The notes beneath the pieces were generated by a model that made no database searches, was not told the DNA's origin, and saw nothing but the letters and a program-made list of their open reading frames with translations. From Solwaraspora sp. WMMA2065 (GTDB lineage Bacteria; Actinomycetota; Actinomycetes; Mycobacteriales; Micromonosporaceae): a stretch of DNA of 64,000 nt. Below, in pieces: positions 62,618 to 64,000 of this stretch (position 1 is its first letter; each line of letters starts with the position of its first letter). The stretch is from positions 6,634,001 through 6,698,000 of the forward strand of contig NZ_CP128361.1 of assembly GCF_030345075.1 (NCBI RefSeq), in the 5' to 3' direction. Made by a program: the position numbers and the translations under genes.

Positions 62618-64000
62618 ATGAATACCCGCAACTGGTCGATCCGCTCGAAGATCGTTGCGCTGGTCGCTGTCCCGATCGCCGCGCTGCTGGCGCTGTGGAT
62701 CTTCGCGACGTCGTTGACCATCGGCCCGGCGCTGAGCCTGCTGGGCGCCCAGGCACTGCTCGACGACGTCGGCCGCCCCGGTGAGGCGGTGGTGGCCGAG
62801 TTGCAGCGGGAACGCCGGCTCTCCGTGGTGTATCTGTCCCGCGCCGAGGGGCAGAACGCGCTGCGCGCCGGTGACCTGCAGCAGTTGCGCGACCAGTGGG
62901 AGGCCACCGACGCGGCGGTCGACGAGTTCCGGCGCTCCGCTCGCGGCGACGAACCGCCGGCGGATCCGGCTGTGCTGGACGAGCGGATCGCGGCGACCCT
63001 GTCCGAGTTGGAGCTGCTGCCGTCCGGCCGGGGGTTCATCGAGCGTCGGGAGATGGACGCAGCCGGCGCGCTGGGCCTCTACAGCGGCATCGTCGACACC
63101 GCGTTTCAGATGTTCGGGGCGTTGGCCGGGCTGCCGGACAACGAGATCAACCGCCAGGCGCGGGCGTTGACCGACATCGGGCTGGGCCGCGACCTGCTCG
63201 GCCGGACCGATGCCCTGCTCGCCGGGGCCTTCGCCGCCGGTGAGCTGACCTCCGCCGGCCACCTGCAGTTGGTGCAGACCGTCGCCAACCAGCGGTTGCT
63301 GTTCGACCGGGCGGTGGCCGAGCTGCCCGACCCGGACAGCCGGGCCTACCACCAGCTCGCCGCCGGCGACGACTACACCGGGCTACGGCAGATGCAGGAC
63401 ACGCTGATCGCCGGTGGGCCCACTGAGGACGGGCTGCCGGTATCCGAGTCCCGCTGGCGGGGCAGCTACCAGTTGGTCCAGGAGCAGCTGCGCGACTTCG
63501 AGCTGCTCGCCGCCGACGCGCTGGCCGAACGCAGCATGCCGACCGCGATCGCCATTCTGGCCCGACTCGCCGGGGCCGGCCTGGTCGGCCTGGCCGCGGT
63601 GATCGTCTCCGTGGTGATCTCGCTGCGGGTCGGCCGGTCGCTGATCCACCGGTTGACCGGGCTGCGCGCCGCCGCTCTGGAGCTGGCCGGCGAGCGGCTG
63701 CCCGGGGTGGTCGCCCGGCTACGCCGTGGCGAGGACGTCGACGTGGTCACCGAAGCCCCACCGCTGGAGTACGGCACCGACGAGATCGGCCAGGTCGGGC
63801 ACGCGTTCAGTGAGGTGCAGCGAACCGCCGTACGGTCGGCCGTCGAGGAGGCGGCGCTGCGTCGTGGGCTGAACGAGACGTTTCTCAACATCGCCCGACG
63901 CAGCCAGACGCTGCTGCACCGGCAGCTGGCCGTACTGGACCGGATGGAACGGCGCAGCACCGACCCGACGGAGCTGGAGGACCTGTTCCGGGTCGACCAC
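62618..64000 (+). CDS. NIT-domain sensor histidine kinase, CvnA-like, 5' part
   Basis: The first 461 residues of a gene that runs off the right edge. A transmembrane helix (about 12-32) is followed by an extracytoplasmic helical region of about 270 residues of the nitrate/nitrite-sensing (NIT) type (ELQRERRLSVVYLS near the start), a second transmembrane helix (about 308-332), a HAMP-like linker, and the start of the dimerisation region (FLNIARRSQTLLHRQL, then DPTELEDLFRVDH). This layout and the LFRVDH end match the sensor kinases that begin actinobacterial conservons, where roadblock, DUF742 and Ras-like GTPase genes usually follow. Those would lie right of the window. ATG 62618 has GAGG just upstream. 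Confidence 0.85.
   Translation, partial: MNTRNWSIRSKIVALVAVPIAALLALWIFATSLTIGPALSLLGAQALLDDVGRPGEAVVAELQRERRLSVVYLSRAEGQNALRAGDLQQLRDQWEATDAAVDEFRRSARGDEPPADPAVLDERIAATLSELELLPSGRGFIERREMDAAGALGLYSGIVDTAFQMFGALAGLPDNEINRQARALTDIGLGRDLLGRTDALLAGAFAAGELTSAGHLQLVQTVANQRLLFDRAVAELPDPDSRAYHQLAAGDDYTGLRQMQDTLIAGGPTEDGLPVSESRWRGSYQLVQEQLRDFELLAADALAERSMPTAIAILARLAGAGLVGLAAVIVSVVISLRVGRSLIHRLTGLRAAALELAGERLPGVVARLRRGEDVDVVTEAPPLEYGTDEIGQVGHAFSEVQRTAVRSAVEEAALRRGLNETFLNIARRSQTLLHRQLAVLDRMERRSTDPTELEDLFRVDH

Overview
The window is high-GC actinobacterial DNA. Codon use, the secondary-metabolite content, a CBM2-GH6 cellulase and a conservon-type sensor kinase at the right edge suggest a Micromonosporaceae-like genome, but the genus is an inference. 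No rRNA, tRNA, CRISPR array or transposase was seen.

Positions 1 to about 48.8 kb are most of a modular type I polyketide cluster for a polyene macrolactam with a beta-amino-acid starter (vicenistatin logic). Three complete PKS polypeptides and the 3' part of a fourth are present. The giant at 24022-39216 opens with a loading ACP and three modules, and 39223-48792 adds two. The left-hand proteins (2-3547 and 3569-12388) hold the last modules and the thioesterase. The assembly line therefore starts in the middle of the window and finishes at its left edge, and the missing middle modules should lie left of base 1. Apart from the terminal one, every elongation module carries DH and KR and no ER, which predicts conjugated double bonds. 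Every intact AT has a malonyl-type HAFH motif.

Between the two PKS blocks is a starter cassette matching VinJ, VinK, VinL, VinM, VinN, VinO, VinI and VinH. Glutamate mutase (VinI/VinH) makes 3-methylaspartate. VinN loads it on the stand-alone ACP VinL, VinO decarboxylates it to 3-aminoisobutyrate, VinM adds a protecting alanine, VinK moves the dipeptide to the PKS loading ACP, and VinJ removes the alanine. A P450, a type II thioesterase and a TylM1/DesVI-type aminosugar N-methyltransferase accompany them. The methyltransferase suggests a glycosylated product whose sugar genes lie outside the window.

The most unusual feature is that three modules lack the whole KS-AT linker and AT, although the system is otherwise cis-AT. 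Two of the junctions lie inside a 702-bp block that is almost identical between genes and has G/T-rich third codon positions unlike its surroundings. The terminal module carries substitutions at catalytic KS and AT residues, has no KR, and probably only passes the chain to the thioesterase.

From 49 to 58.2 kb are a cold-shock-domain protein, a polysaccharide deacetylase and a GH16 hydrolase on the plus strand, facing a minus-strand operon of three GT2 glycosyltransferases, a Wzx-like flippase and a GT-C-like membrane protein. This is probably an exopolysaccharide or cell-surface glycan locus. At 58.5 kb a CelR-type operator sits in the spacer of a predicted promoter ahead of a secreted GH6 cellulase. 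The right end has three small minus-strand genes of unknown function, two sharing a domain, and the 5' part of a nitrate-sensor (NIT)-type histidine kinase resembling CvnA.
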